Positions 53,048 to 62,556 of a stretch of 64,000 bases of DNA are shown here, in pieces. The translations under genes were made by a program, and so were the position numbers. Origin of the DNA: Promicromonospora umidemergens. GTDB taxonomy: Bacteria > Actinomycetota > Actinomycetes > Actinomycetales > Cellulomonadaceae. The number at the start of each line of letters is the position of its first letter. Positions within the stretch are counted from its first letter, which is position 1. The stretch covers positions 18,353 through 82,352 of the forward strand of contig NZ_JAMTCT010000024.1 in the NCBI RefSeq assembly GCF_024171995.1, in the 5' to 3' direction. The notes below the pieces were generated by a model. It saw nothing but the letters and a program-made list of their open reading frames with translations. It searched no databases and had not been told where the DNA came from.

Positions 53048-54098
53048 GCTCCGCGCTCGACCGGCGGGCGCGGAGCTCGGTCGCGATCTCGAGCCGCACG
53101 GCCTCGGTCCGTCCCTCCAGCCGTTCCAGCAGCAGGCGCGCCGCCTCGCGCCCCATGGCCGCGCCGCTCTGGTCGACGCTCGTGAGCGAGACGAGCGGGT
53201 GGCGGGCGATCGGGACGTCGTCGTAGCCCACGACCGCCACGTCCCGCGCGTCCAGCCCGGCTTCCGCGACGGCGCTCAGCACGCCGATCGCCAGGGTGTC
53301 GTTGCCCGCGAAGATCGCCGTCGGGGGCTCGGGGGAGTCGAGGAGCGCGCGGGTCGCCGTCCGGGCCTCCGAACCGTCGAACAGGGTGTGGACCACCGTC
53401 GGCTCGAGGCCGAGCGCGTGCATGCGCTCGCGGTAGACGGCGGTGCGGACGACGTGCGGCTCGTCACCGGCCTGGCCCGCCCACGGGGGTTCCGGCCGAG
53501 ACGGGTGGATGGTGAGGTGGGTGATCCGCCGGTGGCCGAGCCCGACGAGGTGCGACATGACCTGCTCGGCGCCGGACCGGTCGTCGCCGGTGATCGTGTC
53601 GTAGCGGTCGGACCTGTCGTGCCGCCCGATCATCACCACGGGTGTGCGCTCGGCGATCCGTTCGAGCCATGCGGGATCGACGCGCGGCGAGATGGCGACG
53701 ATGCCGTCGACCTGGCGGTCCGCGAGGCTGTTGATCGCGACGTCGCCCTTCTGGTCGCGACCGAGCGGGGCGATGATCAGCTGGTACGGGGTCGTGGCGA
53801 GCGCTTCGGTCGCGCCGTCGACGATCATCGTGAGGAAGTCGTTGCCGACCTGAGGGATCTCGAACCCGAGCGTGAAGCTCGCGCCGCGCATCGCGCGGGC
53901 CGCAACGCGCGGGCGGTACTGGAGCCGTTCGATCGCCGCCTCGACCTGCGTGCGCATCCGGTCGCTGACGCCGTACGCGTTGCGGATCACCTTGGAGACG
54001 GCCGCCCGGGAGACGCCTGCCTCGCGGGCGACGTCCTGGATCGTGGACGGCCGCGCCGGAGAAGACGTGCTGTCCGGCGTGGGTTGTGCTGGGGTCAC
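53025..54098 (-). CDS. LacI-family transcriptional regulator of the sugar ABC / GH78 operon
   Basis: 357 aa from GTG 54098. HTH near residues 17-36 (STIQDVAREAGVSRAAVSKV), hinge helix (ARAMRG), then the periplasmic-binding-like effector domain (TLGFEIPQVGNDFLTMIVDG ... AIFAGNDTLAIGVLSAV ... VGYDDVPIARHPLVSLTSVDQ). Divergent from the sugar-binding protein gene; GTAGA/TCTAC dyads in the 129-base gap are likely operators. The ligand is probably rhamnose or a rhamnosyl sugar, inferred from the GH78 gene. The 3' end overlaps the MerR gene by 23 bases. Confidence 0.92.
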   Translation of the reverse strand: MTPAQPTPDSTSSPARPSTIQDVAREAGVSRAAVSKVIRNAYGVSDRMRTQVEAAIERLQYRPRVAARAMRGASFTLGFEIPQVGNDFLTMIVDGATEALATTPYQLIIAPLGRDQKGDVAINSLADRQVDGIVAISPRVDPAWLERIAERTPVVMIGRHDRSDRYDTITGDDRSGAEQVMSHLVGLGHRRITHLTIHPSRPEPPWAGQAGDEPHVVRTAVYRERMHALGLEPTVVHTLFDGSEARTATRALLDSPEPPTAIFAGNDTLAIGVLSAVAEAGLDARDVAVVGYDDVPIARHPLVSLTSVDQSGAAMGREAARLLLERLEGRTEAVRLEIATELRARRSSAELSRLPGP

Positions 54099-54114
54099 GG
54101 CGCTGTTCCCGATT

Positions 54115-54139
54115 CTGTAGATCGGTTGACACTCTACAG
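54115..54139. promoter_or_regulatory. LacI operator 1, overlapping the -35 of the ABC operon
   Basis: CTGTAGA (54115-54121) and TCTACAG (54133-54139) are perfect 7-bp inverted halves with an 11-base spacer. The promoter -35 TTGACA (54126-54131) lies inside the spacer, so binding would block it. Confidence 0.6.
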
Positions 54140-54155
54140 CGGCCCTCGCTAGCGT
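54126..54155 (+). promoter_or_regulatory. Promoter of the sugar ABC / GH78 operon
   Basis: -35 TTGACA (54126-54131), 18-base spacer, -10 TAGCGT (54150-54155). Leader of about 65 bases to ATG 54228 contains a second operator. Confidence 0.6.
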
Positions 54156-54185
54156 GGAATCGCTGAAAGGATTCATCGGCGGAGT

Positions 54186-54199
54186 GTAGATCGCTCTAC
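54186..54199. promoter_or_regulatory. LacI operator 2 in the leader of the ABC operon
   Basis: GTAGA-TCGC-TCTAC, perfect 5-bp halves. The same words as operator 1, with a further TCTACA at 54211-54216. Binding would act as a roadblock. Confidence 0.6.
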
Positions 54200-54227
54200 G
54201 ATCCTTTCGCTCTACAAGGAGGTAGAG

Positions 54228-55550
54228 ATGATGTCCCCTGCAGATCGTGAACGGAGCACTCGTCGTCACGTGGCGGTAGCCGCCGCAGCGGTCCCGTTGC
54301 TCGTCCTCGCCGGCTGCTCGTCGTCCGCCGCGGACGGTGGGGCCACCGAGATCACCTTTCTCACGAGCAACGACGCCCCGAACCCTGAGACCGCCGAGGC
54401 GCTGGCCGAGGCCTTCGAGGCAGAGAACCCCGACGTGCGCGTCGACGTCGAGATCCGTCCGGGTGGTGCCGAGGGCGACAACCTGGTCAAGACGCGGCTG
54501 TCCACGGGCGAGATGGCCGACGTCTTCTACTACAACTCGGGGTCCCTGCTCCAGGCGCTCAACCCGGACTCGTCCCTGGTCGACCTGAGCGACCAGGAGT
54601 GGGTCGGCTCGCTGACCGAGGAGTTCGTGCCCGTCGTGAGCACCGAGGACGGGACCTACGGGGCTCCGCTGGGTGCGGCGTTCGCCGGCGGTGTCGTCTA
54701 CAACAGGTCGGTCTACGAGGAGCTCGGGCTCACGGTTCCGCAGACCTGGGACGAGTTCATGGCGAACAACGAGAAGATCGCCACGGAGGGCGAGGGCATC
54801 GCACCGGTCATCCAGACCTACGGCGAGACGTGGACGAGCCAGCTCTTCGTGCTGGGCGACTTCGCCAACGTGCTCGCCGTCGACCCCGAGTGGGCCGAGC
54901 AGTACACGGCGCACCAGCGTTCCTACGCCGAGGAACCCGCTCTCCTCGGGTTCCAGCACCAGCAGGAGGTGGCCGAGGCAGGCTACTTCAACGAGGACTT
55001 CCCGTCCGCGACCTTCCCGGACGGCGCCCGGATGATCGCCGAGGGCGAGGGCGCGCACTACCCGATGCTCTCGAGCGTGGTCCAGACGATCATGCAGAAC
55101 ACGCCGGACGGCGTGGACGACCTCGGCTTCTTCGCGCTGCCCGCCGCCGAGGCGGAGCACACCCAGGCCACGATCTGGCAGCCGAACGCGGTGTACGTCC
55201 CGGCGTCCACGGAGGGCGCGGAGCTGGAGGCCGCGAAGGCGTTCGTCGCCTTCGTCAACAGCGCCGCCGGGTGCGACATCCAGAACGAGCTGCTCGTGCC
55301 CGCCGGCCCGTACGCCGGCACGTGCGACCTGCCCGACGACGCCCCGCCGCTGCTCGACGACATCCAGGCGTACGTCGACGACGGCAGGACCGCGAACGCG
55401 CTGGAGTTCCTCTCGCCGGTCAAGGGGCCGAACCTGGAGAAGGTCACGGTCGAGGTCGGTTCCGGCATCCGCAGCGCGGAGGACGCCGCCGCGTTCTACG
55501 ACCAGGACGTCGAGAGCCAGGCCAAGCAGCTCGGTCTCGAGGGATGGTAG
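54228..55550 (+). CDS. ABC sugar transporter substrate-binding lipoprotein
   Basis: 440 aa. Lipobox VLAGCSS near residues 25-31 (lipid anchor), then a CUT1-type binding fold: EITFLTSNDAPNPETAEALAEAFEAENPDV, GEMADVFYYNSGSLLQALNP, GAAFAGGVVYNRSVYEELGL. ATG 54228 behind AAGGAGG; second ATG three bases on. First gene of a CUT1 importer with two permeases; no ATPase gene is present, so a shared MsiK-like ATPase is expected. Likely ligand an oligosaccharide containing rhamnose. Confidence 0.92.
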   Translation: MMSPADRERSTRRHVAVAAAAVPLLVLAGCSSSAADGGATEITFLTSNDAPNPETAEALAEAFEAENPDVRVDVEIRPGGAEGDNLVKTRLSTGEMADVFYYNSGSLLQALNPDSSLVDLSDQEWVGSLTEEFVPVVSTEDGTYGAPLGAAFAGGVVYNRSVYEELGLTVPQTWDEFMANNEKIATEGEGIAPVIQTYGETWTSQLFVLGDFANVLAVDPEWAEQYTAHQRSYAEEPALLGFQHQQEVAEAGYFNEDFPSATFPDGARMIAEGEGAHYPMLSSVVQTIMQNTPDGVDDLGFFALPAAEAEHTQATIWQPNAVYVPASTEGAELEAAKAFVAFVNSAAGCDIQNELLVPAGPYAGTCDLPDDAPPLLDDIQAYVDDGRTANALEFLSPVKGPNLEKVTVEVGSGIRSAEDAAAFYDQDVESQAKQLGLEGW

Positions 55551-55557
55551 GCGAGGG

Positions 55558-56484
55558 ATGCTAGCGCCGGTCACGACCGAGGTCCGGCCCGGCAGGCGCC
55601 GTCGGACGGCGGGCTCCACCTCGGCGACCCAGCGCAGCATCTACCCGTCGTGGTTCTACCTGCCGGCCGCTGCGCTGTACCTGGTGTTCTTCGCGGTGCC
55701 GACGTTCGCGTCGTTCTACTTCAGCCTCACCCGCTGGACGCTGTTCGACACCGAGTTCATCGGCCTGGAGAACTATGTCCAGTTCTTCTCGGAGCCGCAG
55801 CTCTTGCAGGGGTTCGTCAACACGCTGGTCTACGGCTTCGTGACGTCGGGCGCCAAGGTGGTGCTCGGGCTGGCGCTGGCCGTGCTGCTGACCTCGCAGC
55901 TCGTCGGCCGCGGGTACCTGCGGTCGGTCGTGTTCTTCCCCGTGCTCGTCTCCACGATCGGCGTCGGCATCACGTTCAAGGCGCTGCTCGACCCGTTCGA
56001 CGGCGTGGTCAACACGATGCTCGCCGCGTTCGGCATCGACGGGCCCGGGTGGTTCACCGACCCGGACCAGGCGCTGCTCACGATCGCCGCCGTCGACGTC
56101 TGGAAAGGGCTCGGCATCGCCACTCTCATCTACATCGCGGGGATCGTCGCGATCCCGCAGGAGTACTACGAGGCCGCGCGGGTCGACGGCGCGAGCCGCT
56201 GGCAGCAGTTCCGCTCCATCACGCTGCCGCTGGTCCAGCCCGCCACGGCGACCGTCATCATCCTGTCCCTCATCGGCGGGCTGCGGTCGTTCGACCTGAT
56301 CTGGGCGACCACGGGTGGCGGGCCGGGGTTCACCAGCGACGTCATCGGCTCCGTCATCTACAAGCAGTACCAGGCCGGCTTCTACGGGCTGTCCACCGCG
56401 GGCAACGTGATCCTCTTCCTGGTCGTCACGGCGGTCATGGTGCCGATCTCGATCCTGCTGAACCGGAAGGAGGTCGACCGATGA
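55558..56484 (+). CDS. ABC sugar transporter permease (MalF-like)
   Basis: 308 aa, six membrane helices after a basic N-terminus, with the EAA loop YYEAARVDGASRWQQFRSITLPLVQP (about 202-227). CUT1 family. Eight bases after the binding protein; overlaps the next permease by 4 bases (ATGA). Confidence 0.93.
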   Translation: MLAPVTTEVRPGRRRRTAGSTSATQRSIYPSWFYLPAAALYLVFFAVPTFASFYFSLTRWTLFDTEFIGLENYVQFFSEPQLLQGFVNTLVYGFVTSGAKVVLGLALAVLLTSQLVGRGYLRSVVFFPVLVSTIGVGITFKALLDPFDGVVNTMLAAFGIDGPGWFTDPDQALLTIAAVDVWKGLGIATLIYIAGIVAIPQEYYEAARVDGASRWQQFRSITLPLVQPATATVIILSLIGGLRSFDLIWATTGGGPGFTSDVIGSVIYKQYQAGFYGLSTAGNVILFLVVTAVMVPISILLNRKEVDR

Positions 56485-57308
56485 GGCGCGCCGGATCGTG
56501 GATCGCCGGTCTCGTGGCCGTCCTCGCTTCGGTGGTGGTCTTCCTCGTGCCGTTCGTGTTCATCTTCCTCACGGCGGCCAAGGACCCGGCGGACGCGTCG
56601 CGCCTCGAGTTCTCCTGGCCGCGGAGCTGGGCGTTCGGCGAGAACCTGACCGAGGTGCTCACCACGCGCGACGGCATCGTGGTGCGGGCCTTCGTGAACA
56701 GCGCGGTCCTGACCGTCGTCAGCGTCGTGATCATGGTGATCCTCGCGGCGATGGTCGGCTACCTGCTGCAGCGACGTCGTTCGCGGCTCAATCCGATCGT
56801 CAACTTCTTCGTCCTGGCGGGCCTCATCGTGCCGCCGGCCGTCGTCCCGACGATCTGGGTGCTGCAGCGGTTGGGGCTGTTCAAGACGATGCCCGGCCTC
56901 ATCCTCATCGAGGCGACGTTCGGTCTGTCGTTCTGCATCCTGCTGTTCCGGGCGTTCGTGGCGACCATCCCGCGCGAGCTCGACGAGGCGGCGATCATCG
57001 ACGGCGCGGGGCCCCTGCGGCTCTTCTTCGCCGTCATCCTGCCGCTGCTGCGGCCGGTGATCATCACCGTCGTCGTGGTGCAGGCGGTGACCGTGTTCAA
57101 CGACTTCACCAACCCCCTGTACTTCCTGCCCGGGGACGAGAACGCGACCGTCCAGCTCACGCTCTACAACTTTCAGAGCCAGATGGTCAGCCAGTTCAAC
57201 CTGCTCTTCATGGACATCCTGCTGATCACGATCCCGCCCCTGGTCATGTACATCTTCTTCAACCGCCAGATCGTGGCCGGCATGACGTCCGGCGCGGTCA
57301 AGGGCTGA
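56481..57308 (+). CDS. ABC sugar transporter permease (MalG-like)
   Basis: 275 aa, six membrane helices; EAA loop IPRELDEAAIIDGAGPLRLFFAVILPLLRP (about 165-195), C-terminal MTSGAVKG typical of MalG-type permeases. AAGGAGG before ATG 56481. Completes the importer; 13 bases before the GH78 gene. Confidence 0.93.
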   Translation: MRRAGSWIAGLVAVLASVVVFLVPFVFIFLTAAKDPADASRLEFSWPRSWAFGENLTEVLTTRDGIVVRAFVNSAVLTVVSVVIMVILAAMVGYLLQRRRSRLNPIVNFFVLAGLIVPPAVVPTIWVLQRLGLFKTMPGLILIEATFGLSFCILLFRAFVATIPRELDEAAIIDGAGPLRLFFAVILPLLRPVIITVVVVQAVTVFNDFTNPLYFLPGDENATVQLTLYNFQSQMVSQFNLLFMDILLITIPPLVMYIFFNRQIVAGMTSGAVKG

Positions 57309-57321
57309 GAGAGGTTCACCT

Positions 57322-60186
57322 GTGAACAACGAGTCCCCGAGGCCGACGTCGGTCGGTCGTGTCCGCGTCGAGCGCCGCACCGACGGCGACTTCGCCGACA
57401 GCCCCGCTCCACGTCTGAGCTGGACCGTCTATTCCGCGGTGCCCGGCTGGTGGCAGGCCGCCGCCGAGGTGCGCCTCGACGGCGGACGGGCTGGTGAACG
57501 CGTGGTGCGCCTGGACACCGACGAGTCCCGGTTCGTGGCGTGGCCGTTCGAGCAGCTCCTGCCGCACGCCCGGCACACCCTCGAGGTGCGCGTCACGGGC
57601 GTGGACGGCGGGACGTCGCCCTGGAGCGATCCGGTCACCGTGCGCGCGGTGTTCCTGGCCGACGGCGAGTGGACGGCCCCGTTCGTCGGGCTGGCCCCCG
57701 CGCAGGACGGGGCCACGGAGCCCGCCACGCCCGGCCTGCTCCGCACCGAGCTGGACCTCGACGCCGACGTCGCCCGCGCGACCCTCTACGCGTCGGCCCA
57801 CGGCGTCTACCAGGTGCAGATCAACGGGCGCGACGTCGACGACGCCGTGCTGAAGCCCGGCTGGACGGCCTACCAGCACCGCCTCGTGCACGAGGCGACG
57901 GACGTGACCGCGCTGCTCCGCTCCGGCGCGAACGCCGTCGGCGTGCGGCTGGCCGGCGGCTGGTGGACCGAGCGGTACGGCTTCCACGGCGCCGCCAGGA
58001 CCTTCTACGGGGAGCAGCCCGCCGTCGCGGTGCAGCTGCACGTCGAGCTCGCCGACGGGACGACCCGCGTCCTGACCACCGGACCGGACTGGCGCGGCGC
58101 CGCCGTCGGCCCCGTCGTGGCGAGCGGCATCTACGCGGGCGAGCGGACCGACGCGCGCCGCGCCGTGCCCGGCTGGGGCGAGCCGGGGTTCGACGACTCG
58201 GCGTGGCCGGCCGTGCGGGTGCACACGTCCGACGTCGTGCCGGAGCCCGCCATCGCTGAACCCGTGCGGCGGGTCGACGAGCTCGCGGTCCAGGACGTGA
58301 TCACCACGGCGTCCGGGCGGACCGTGCTGGACTTCGGCCAGAACCTGGTGGGCCGGCTCCGGGTGCGCGTCACGGGCGAGCGCGGCCAGGTGGTCACGCT
58401 GCGGCACGCTGAGGTGCTGGAGCACGGGGAGCTCGGCGTGCGCCCCCTGCGGCACGCCGCGGCGACCGACCACCTCGTGCTCTCGGGGGAGGAGGACGTG
58501 CTCGAGCCAGAGTTCACCTTCCACGGCTTCCGGTATGCCGAGGTCGACGGCTGGCCGGGCGAGCTGGACCTCGCGGCGGCCCGTGCGGCGGTCACCGCCG
58601 TCGTCATCAGCAGCGACATGCGGCGCACCGGCTGGTTCGAGTGCTCGGACGAGCGGGTCGACCGGCTCCACGAGAACGTGGTCTGGGGGATGCGCGGGAA
58701 CTTCGTCTCGGTGCCCACCGACTGCCCGCAGCGGGACGAGCGCCTCGGCTGGACCGGCGACATCCAGGTCTTCGGCCCGACGGCGAGCTACCTCTACGAC
58801 AGCGACGCGTTCCTCGCCTCGTGGCTGCGCGACGTCGCCGCCGAGCAGGCCGCGCGCGACGGCGTCTGCCCGGTCGTGGTGCCGATGGTGCTGCCCTTCG
58901 GGGCCAAGCCCGCTGCCGCCTGGGGCGACGCCGCCACCGTCGTGCCCATGACGCTGCTGGAACGGTTCGCCGACCGGCGTGCGCTCGCCGAGCAGTTCCC
59001 GAGCATGCGGGCCTGGGCCGACGTGCTGCTCGGCCTGGCCGGCGACCGGCTCCTGTGGGAGGGCATGTTCCAGTTCGGGGACTGGCTCGACCCGGACGCG
59101 CCGCCGGACGACCCGGCCGGCGCGAAGACGGACCCCGACATCGTTGCGAGCGCCTACGTGGTGCGTTCGCTCCAGCTCGTCACCGCGGCGGCGCGCGAGC
59201 TCGGCGACGCGGAGGCTGCCGGGACGTACGGCGACCTCGCCGAGCGGGCGCGGCTGGCCTGGGTCCGCGAGTACACGACGCCGGCCGGGCGGGTGGTCTC
59301 CGACGCGCAGACCGCCTACGCGCTGGCGATCACCTTCGGCCTGGTGGACGCGGCGACGCGAGCGACGATGGGCGACCGGCTCGCCTGGCTGGTGCGCCGG
59401 GCGGGCTACCGCATCGGCACCGGGTTCGTGGGCACGCCGATCATCCAGGACGCCCTGACCTCCACCGGCCACGCCGACGTCGCGGCGCGCCTCCTGCTCC
59501 AGACCGGGGTGCCGTCCTGGCTGTACGCCGTGACGATGGGTGCGACGACGGTCTGGGAGCGGTGGGACAGCATGCTCCCGGACGGGAGCATCAACCCCGG
59601 CGAGATGACGTCGTTCAACCACTACGCCTTCGGTGCCGTCGCCGACTGGCTGCACCGCACGGTGGCCGGTCTCGCCCCGGACGCGCCCGGCTACCGGAGG
59701 CTGCGGGTCGCGCCGGTCCCGATCGCCGGGCTGGACCGGGCCTCGGCACGCTACGAGACCGCGTACGGGATGGCGGAGGCCGGCTGGGCGGCCCACGACG
59801 GGCAGATCGTGGTGCACGCGGTCGTGCCGGCGAACACGTCGGCCGTGGTGGTGCTGCCCGGAACGGCCGACACCCAGATCCAGGTGGGCTCCGGCCGCCA
59901 CGAGTGGACCGTCCCCGACCCCCGGCGGCGGGCAGCGCCCCAGCCGGTCACGCTCGCCTCGACGCTCGGCCAGATCGCCGACGACCCCGAGGCGTACGCG
60001 GCGGTGCTGGACGCCGTCGACACGCTCGGGGCGGAGTGGGACGGCAACCTGCGCTCGCTGCGGGAGTGGACCGACCAGCGCACCCTGGAGGACGAGCTGG
60101 TCCGGCTGCCGCCCGCCGCGCCAGAACGGCTGCGGGCAGTGCTCGACGAGCTCAACTCCCGCCGGGCGGCGCCGGCAGCTCGCTAG
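57322..60186 (+). CDS. GH78 alpha-L-rhamnosidase, cytoplasmic
   Basis: 954 aa with no signal peptide. Fibronectin/beta-sandwich N-domains (about 15-330; VYQVQINGRDVDD, WWTERYGFHG), (alpha/alpha)6 barrel (about 430-790) and C-terminal beta domain. General acid Glu473 in TDCPQRDERLGWTGD, and general base Glu746 in TTVWERWDS. GTG start behind GAGAGG. Cotranscribed with the importer, so it removes rhamnose from imported oligosaccharides or glycosides. Stop overlaps the convergent SDR stop (shared CTAG). Confidence 0.94.
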   Translation: MNNESPRPTSVGRVRVERRTDGDFADSPAPRLSWTVYSAVPGWWQAAAEVRLDGGRAGERVVRLDTDESRFVAWPFEQLLPHARHTLEVRVTGVDGGTSPWSDPVTVRAVFLADGEWTAPFVGLAPAQDGATEPATPGLLRTELDLDADVARATLYASAHGVYQVQINGRDVDDAVLKPGWTAYQHRLVHEATDVTALLRSGANAVGVRLAGGWWTERYGFHGAARTFYGEQPAVAVQLHVELADGTTRVLTTGPDWRGAAVGPVVASGIYAGERTDARRAVPGWGEPGFDDSAWPAVRVHTSDVVPEPAIAEPVRRVDELAVQDVITTASGRTVLDFGQNLVGRLRVRVTGERGQVVTLRHAEVLEHGELGVRPLRHAAATDHLVLSGEEDVLEPEFTFHGFRYAEVDGWPGELDLAAARAAVTAVVISSDMRRTGWFECSDERVDRLHENVVWGMRGNFVSVPTDCPQRDERLGWTGDIQVFGPTASYLYDSDAFLASWLRDVAAEQAARDGVCPVVVPMVLPFGAKPAAAWGDAATVVPMTLLERFADRRALAEQFPSMRAWADVLLGLAGDRLLWEGMFQFGDWLDPDAPPDDPAGAKTDPDIVASAYVVRSLQLVTAAARELGDAEAAGTYGDLAERARLAWVREYTTPAGRVVSDAQTAYALAITFGLVDAATRATMGDRLAWLVRRAGYRIGTGFVGTPIIQDALTSTGHADVAARLLLQTGVPSWLYAVTMGATTVWERWDSMLPDGSINPGEMTSFNHYAFGAVADWLHRTVAGLAPDAPGYRRLRVAPVPIAGLDRASARYETAYGMAEAGWAAHDGQIVVHAVVPANTSAVVVLPGTADTQIQVGSGRHEWTVPDPRRRAAPQPVTLASTLGQIADDPEAYAAVLDAVDTLGAEWDGNLRSLREWTDQRTLEDELVRLPPAAPERLRAVLDELNSRRAAPAAR

Positions 60187-60938
60187 ACCGAGTCCTTCGT
60201 GATGCTCCAGCCCCCGTCGACCGGCAGCTCGACACCCGTGATGTACGAGGCGCGGTCGGAGCAGAGATACGTGATGGCATCGGCCACCTCGGACGCCTCG
60301 CCCAGGCGTCCGAGGGCGGTCGCCCCGGCGGCGCTGGCCCGGTCGGCCGCACCGACGCCTTCCCAGTGCGGCGTGAGGACCGGGCCGGGCAGCACGCTGT
60401 TGACCCGCACGGCGGGGGCGTACTCGGCGGCGAGCTGCCGGGCGAGCCCGGTCATCCCCGCCTTCGACGAGGCGTAGGCGGCGCGGCCCGGGAGCCCGAA
60501 GCGGGCGTGCACGGACGACACCATGACGACCGCGCCCCGGCCCGACGCCGTCAGGTCGGCCAGCAGCGCCCGGGTGCCGAGGTAGGCGCTGGTGAGGGTG
60601 ACCCGGAGCTGGTGCTCCCAGCTGGACAGCGGCGTGTCCTCGAGCGACGCGACCGTGGTGGCGTAGGCGTTGTGCACGAGGATCTGCGGCCGGCTTAGCT
60701 CCGCCCGGCAGGCGGCGGCCGCCTCGGTCCAGGCCGCCTCGTCGGCGACGTCCATCACCATGGCCGCGGCCCGGTGCCCGGAAGCGCGCAGCTCGTCGCG
60801 GAGCTCGAGCACGGTGGGGGAGATGTCGACGAGGAAGAGGTCGGCGCCTTCTTCCGCGAGCCGTCGGGAGGTCGCGGCGCCAATGCCTCGGGCAGCGCCG
60901 GTGACGACTGCCGTACGCCCGTCCAGGTCGCGTGTCAT
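60183..60938 (-). CDS. Short-chain dehydrogenase/reductase
   Basis: 251 aa classical SDR: TGAARGIG at about 13-20, HNAYA in place of NNAG, catalytic Ser in VMVSSVHARFG, YASSK (Tyr-x3-Lys), and C-terminal YITGVELPVDGGWSI. The GH78 neighbour makes L-rhamnose 1-dehydrogenase-like or another sugar dehydrogenase role possible, but transcription is convergent with the rhamnosidase and the evidence is weak. It shares the CTAG of its stop with GH78. Divergent from GH125. Confidence 0.88.
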   Translation of the reverse strand: MTRDLDGRTAVVTGAARGIGAATSRRLAEEGADLFLVDISPTVLELRDELRASGHRAAAMVMDVADEAAWTEAAAACRAELSRPQILVHNAYATTVASLEDTPLSSWEHQLRVTLTSAYLGTRALLADLTASGRGAVVMVSSVHARFGLPGRAAYASSKAGMTGLARQLAAEYAPAVRVNSVLPGPVLTPHWEGVGAADRASAAGATALGRLGEASEVADAITYLCSDRASYITGVELPVDGGWSITKDSV

Positions 60939-61030
60939 GGCTGGTACCTCTCGTCGATGGGCGGTTCTCCGGCAGGCTACCCGCGGCGCGGGCCCGCTTC
61001 ACCTGGACCTATTACCCCCATTCCAATACG

Positions 61031-61059
61031 TTGACATAGCAGTAATCCGTTCGTACGCT
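61031..61059 (+). promoter_or_regulatory. Promoter of the GH125 gene
   Basis: -35 TTGACA (61031-61036), 17-base spacer, -10 TACGCT (61054-61059), leader of about 40 bases to ATG 61105. Confidence 0.55.
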
Positions 61060-61104
61060 GCTCGGCAGGTCAGGCCAACGCCGGCACGACCGAGGAGACG
61101 GACG

Positions 61105-62493
61105 ATGGGTTCGGACCATGAAGCTCGGCACAACTGGAGCGGGATCATGACGGGCGCGCAGGCATCGGGCCTGCCCGCGCTCTACACCCGCGAGATCCTC
61201 TCCGGCCTCGTCACCGCGGTGGCCGACCGGCTCGGCGACCGGGTCGCGGACGCCGTCGGGCGCTGCATGTCGGACACCCTCGCCCGGACGATCACCCGGC
61301 ATCCCGACGGTACGGCGTTCGTGATCACCGGGGACATCCCCGCGATGTGGCTGCGGGACTCCACCGCGCAGCTCGCGCCCTTCCTGCACCTCGCCGGTCA
61401 GGACGAGCGGCTCGCGGACACGATCGCGGCGGTGTCGCGGCGGCAGCAGGCCTCGATCCTGCACGACCCCTACGCCAACGCGTTCAACGACGGCCCAACG
61501 GGCGCCGGACACCGGGACCGCACAGGGGATCCTGACACGGGACAGTCGGCCTGGGTGTGGGAGCGCAAGTACGAGATCGACTCCCTCGCCTATCCGGTCC
61601 AGCTCGCATACGACCTGTGGTGCGCCACCGGCAGGACGGACCACCTCGACACGTTCGGCCGGGTCGCGCGCACGGTCGTCGGCGTGTGGCGCGCCGAGCA
61701 GCGGCACCACGAGGGATCCCCGTACACGTTCGAGCGGACCGACTGCCCGCCGTCCGACACCCTGGTCCGTGCCGGGCGCGGCCCCGAGGTCGCGTTCACC
61801 GGCATGACCTGGGCCGGGTTCCGGCCCAGCGACGACGCCTGCCGGTACGGCTACAACGTGCCCGGCAACGCGCTGGCCGCCGTCGCGCTCGGATACGTGG
61901 GCCGGATCGCGACCGAGGTCCTGCACGACGACGCCCTGGCCACCGACGCCGCCGCGCTGCGGTCCGACCTCGAGCGCGGCATCCGCGAGCACGGCATCGT
62001 CCCCGGCCCGGACGGCCGGCCGGTCTACGCGTACGAGGTGGACGGCCGCGGCGGGGTGCTCCTGGCCGACGACGCCAACTCGCCCAGCCTGCTCTCCCTG
62101 CCGATGCTGGGCTGGTGCGCCGCCGACGACCCGCTCTACGCCGCCACCCGCGACCTGATCCTCAGTGACGCCAACCCCTACTACTACAGCGGCACGGCGG
62201 CGTCCGGTATCGGCAGCCCGCACACGCCCGCCGGGCACGTCTGGCCGATCGCCCTGGCGATCCAGGGACTGACCACCACCGACCCGGACGAGTGCCGCCG
62301 GCTCCTGGACCTGATCCTCGCGACCGACGCGGGGACCGGAGCCGTGCACGAGTCGTTCCACGTCGACGACCCGGCCGTTTACACGCGCGAGTGGTTCTCC
62401 TGGGCGAACTCGATGTTCTGCGAGCTCGCCCTCCAGGCCGCCGGCCTGCGCACGTACCGCCGTCGGTGCGCGGGCGTCGACGCGCGTCGGTGA
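61105..62493 (+). CDS. GH125 exo-alpha-1,6-mannosidase
   Basis: 462 aa, no signal peptide. (alpha/alpha)6 family with GDIPAMWLRDSTAQLAPFL near residues 72-90 (catalytic Asp candidate), WVWERKYEIDSLAYPVQLAYDLW, TGMTWAGFRPSDDACRYGYNVPGN and the C-terminal VHESFHVDDPAVYTREWFSWANSMFCEL. Metal-independent, inverting, removes alpha-1,6-mannose. ATG 61105 behind GAGGAGACGG; the frame is open upstream but lacks a site. Followed after 63 bases by a regulator, probably in one unit. Confidence 0.93.
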   Translation: MGSDHEARHNWSGIMTGAQASGLPALYTREILSGLVTAVADRLGDRVADAVGRCMSDTLARTITRHPDGTAFVITGDIPAMWLRDSTAQLAPFLHLAGQDERLADTIAAVSRRQQASILHDPYANAFNDGPTGAGHRDRTGDPDTGQSAWVWERKYEIDSLAYPVQLAYDLWCATGRTDHLDTFGRVARTVVGVWRAEQRHHEGSPYTFERTDCPPSDTLVRAGRGPEVAFTGMTWAGFRPSDDACRYGYNVPGNALAAVALGYVGRIATEVLHDDALATDAAALRSDLERGIREHGIVPGPDGRPVYAYEVDGRGGVLLADDANSPSLLSLPMLGWCAADDPLYAATRDLILSDANPYYYSGTAASGIGSPHTPAGHVWPIALAIQGLTTTDPDECRRLLDLILATDAGTGAVHESFHVDDPAVYTREWFSWANSMFCELALQAAGLRTYRRRCAGVDARR

Positions 62494-62556
62494 GCCGTTC
62501 CCCAGGGCGGGGCACGGTAGATTCGACGGTCAGGTCCGATCGGTGAAAGGGCACCT

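Noticed and set aside
57316..61002. 1228-aa minus-strand open frame across GH78 and the SDR
   Set aside because: Shadow of GH78; the real minus-strand gene is the 251-aa SDR in another frame, and GH78 motifs on the plus strand are complete.
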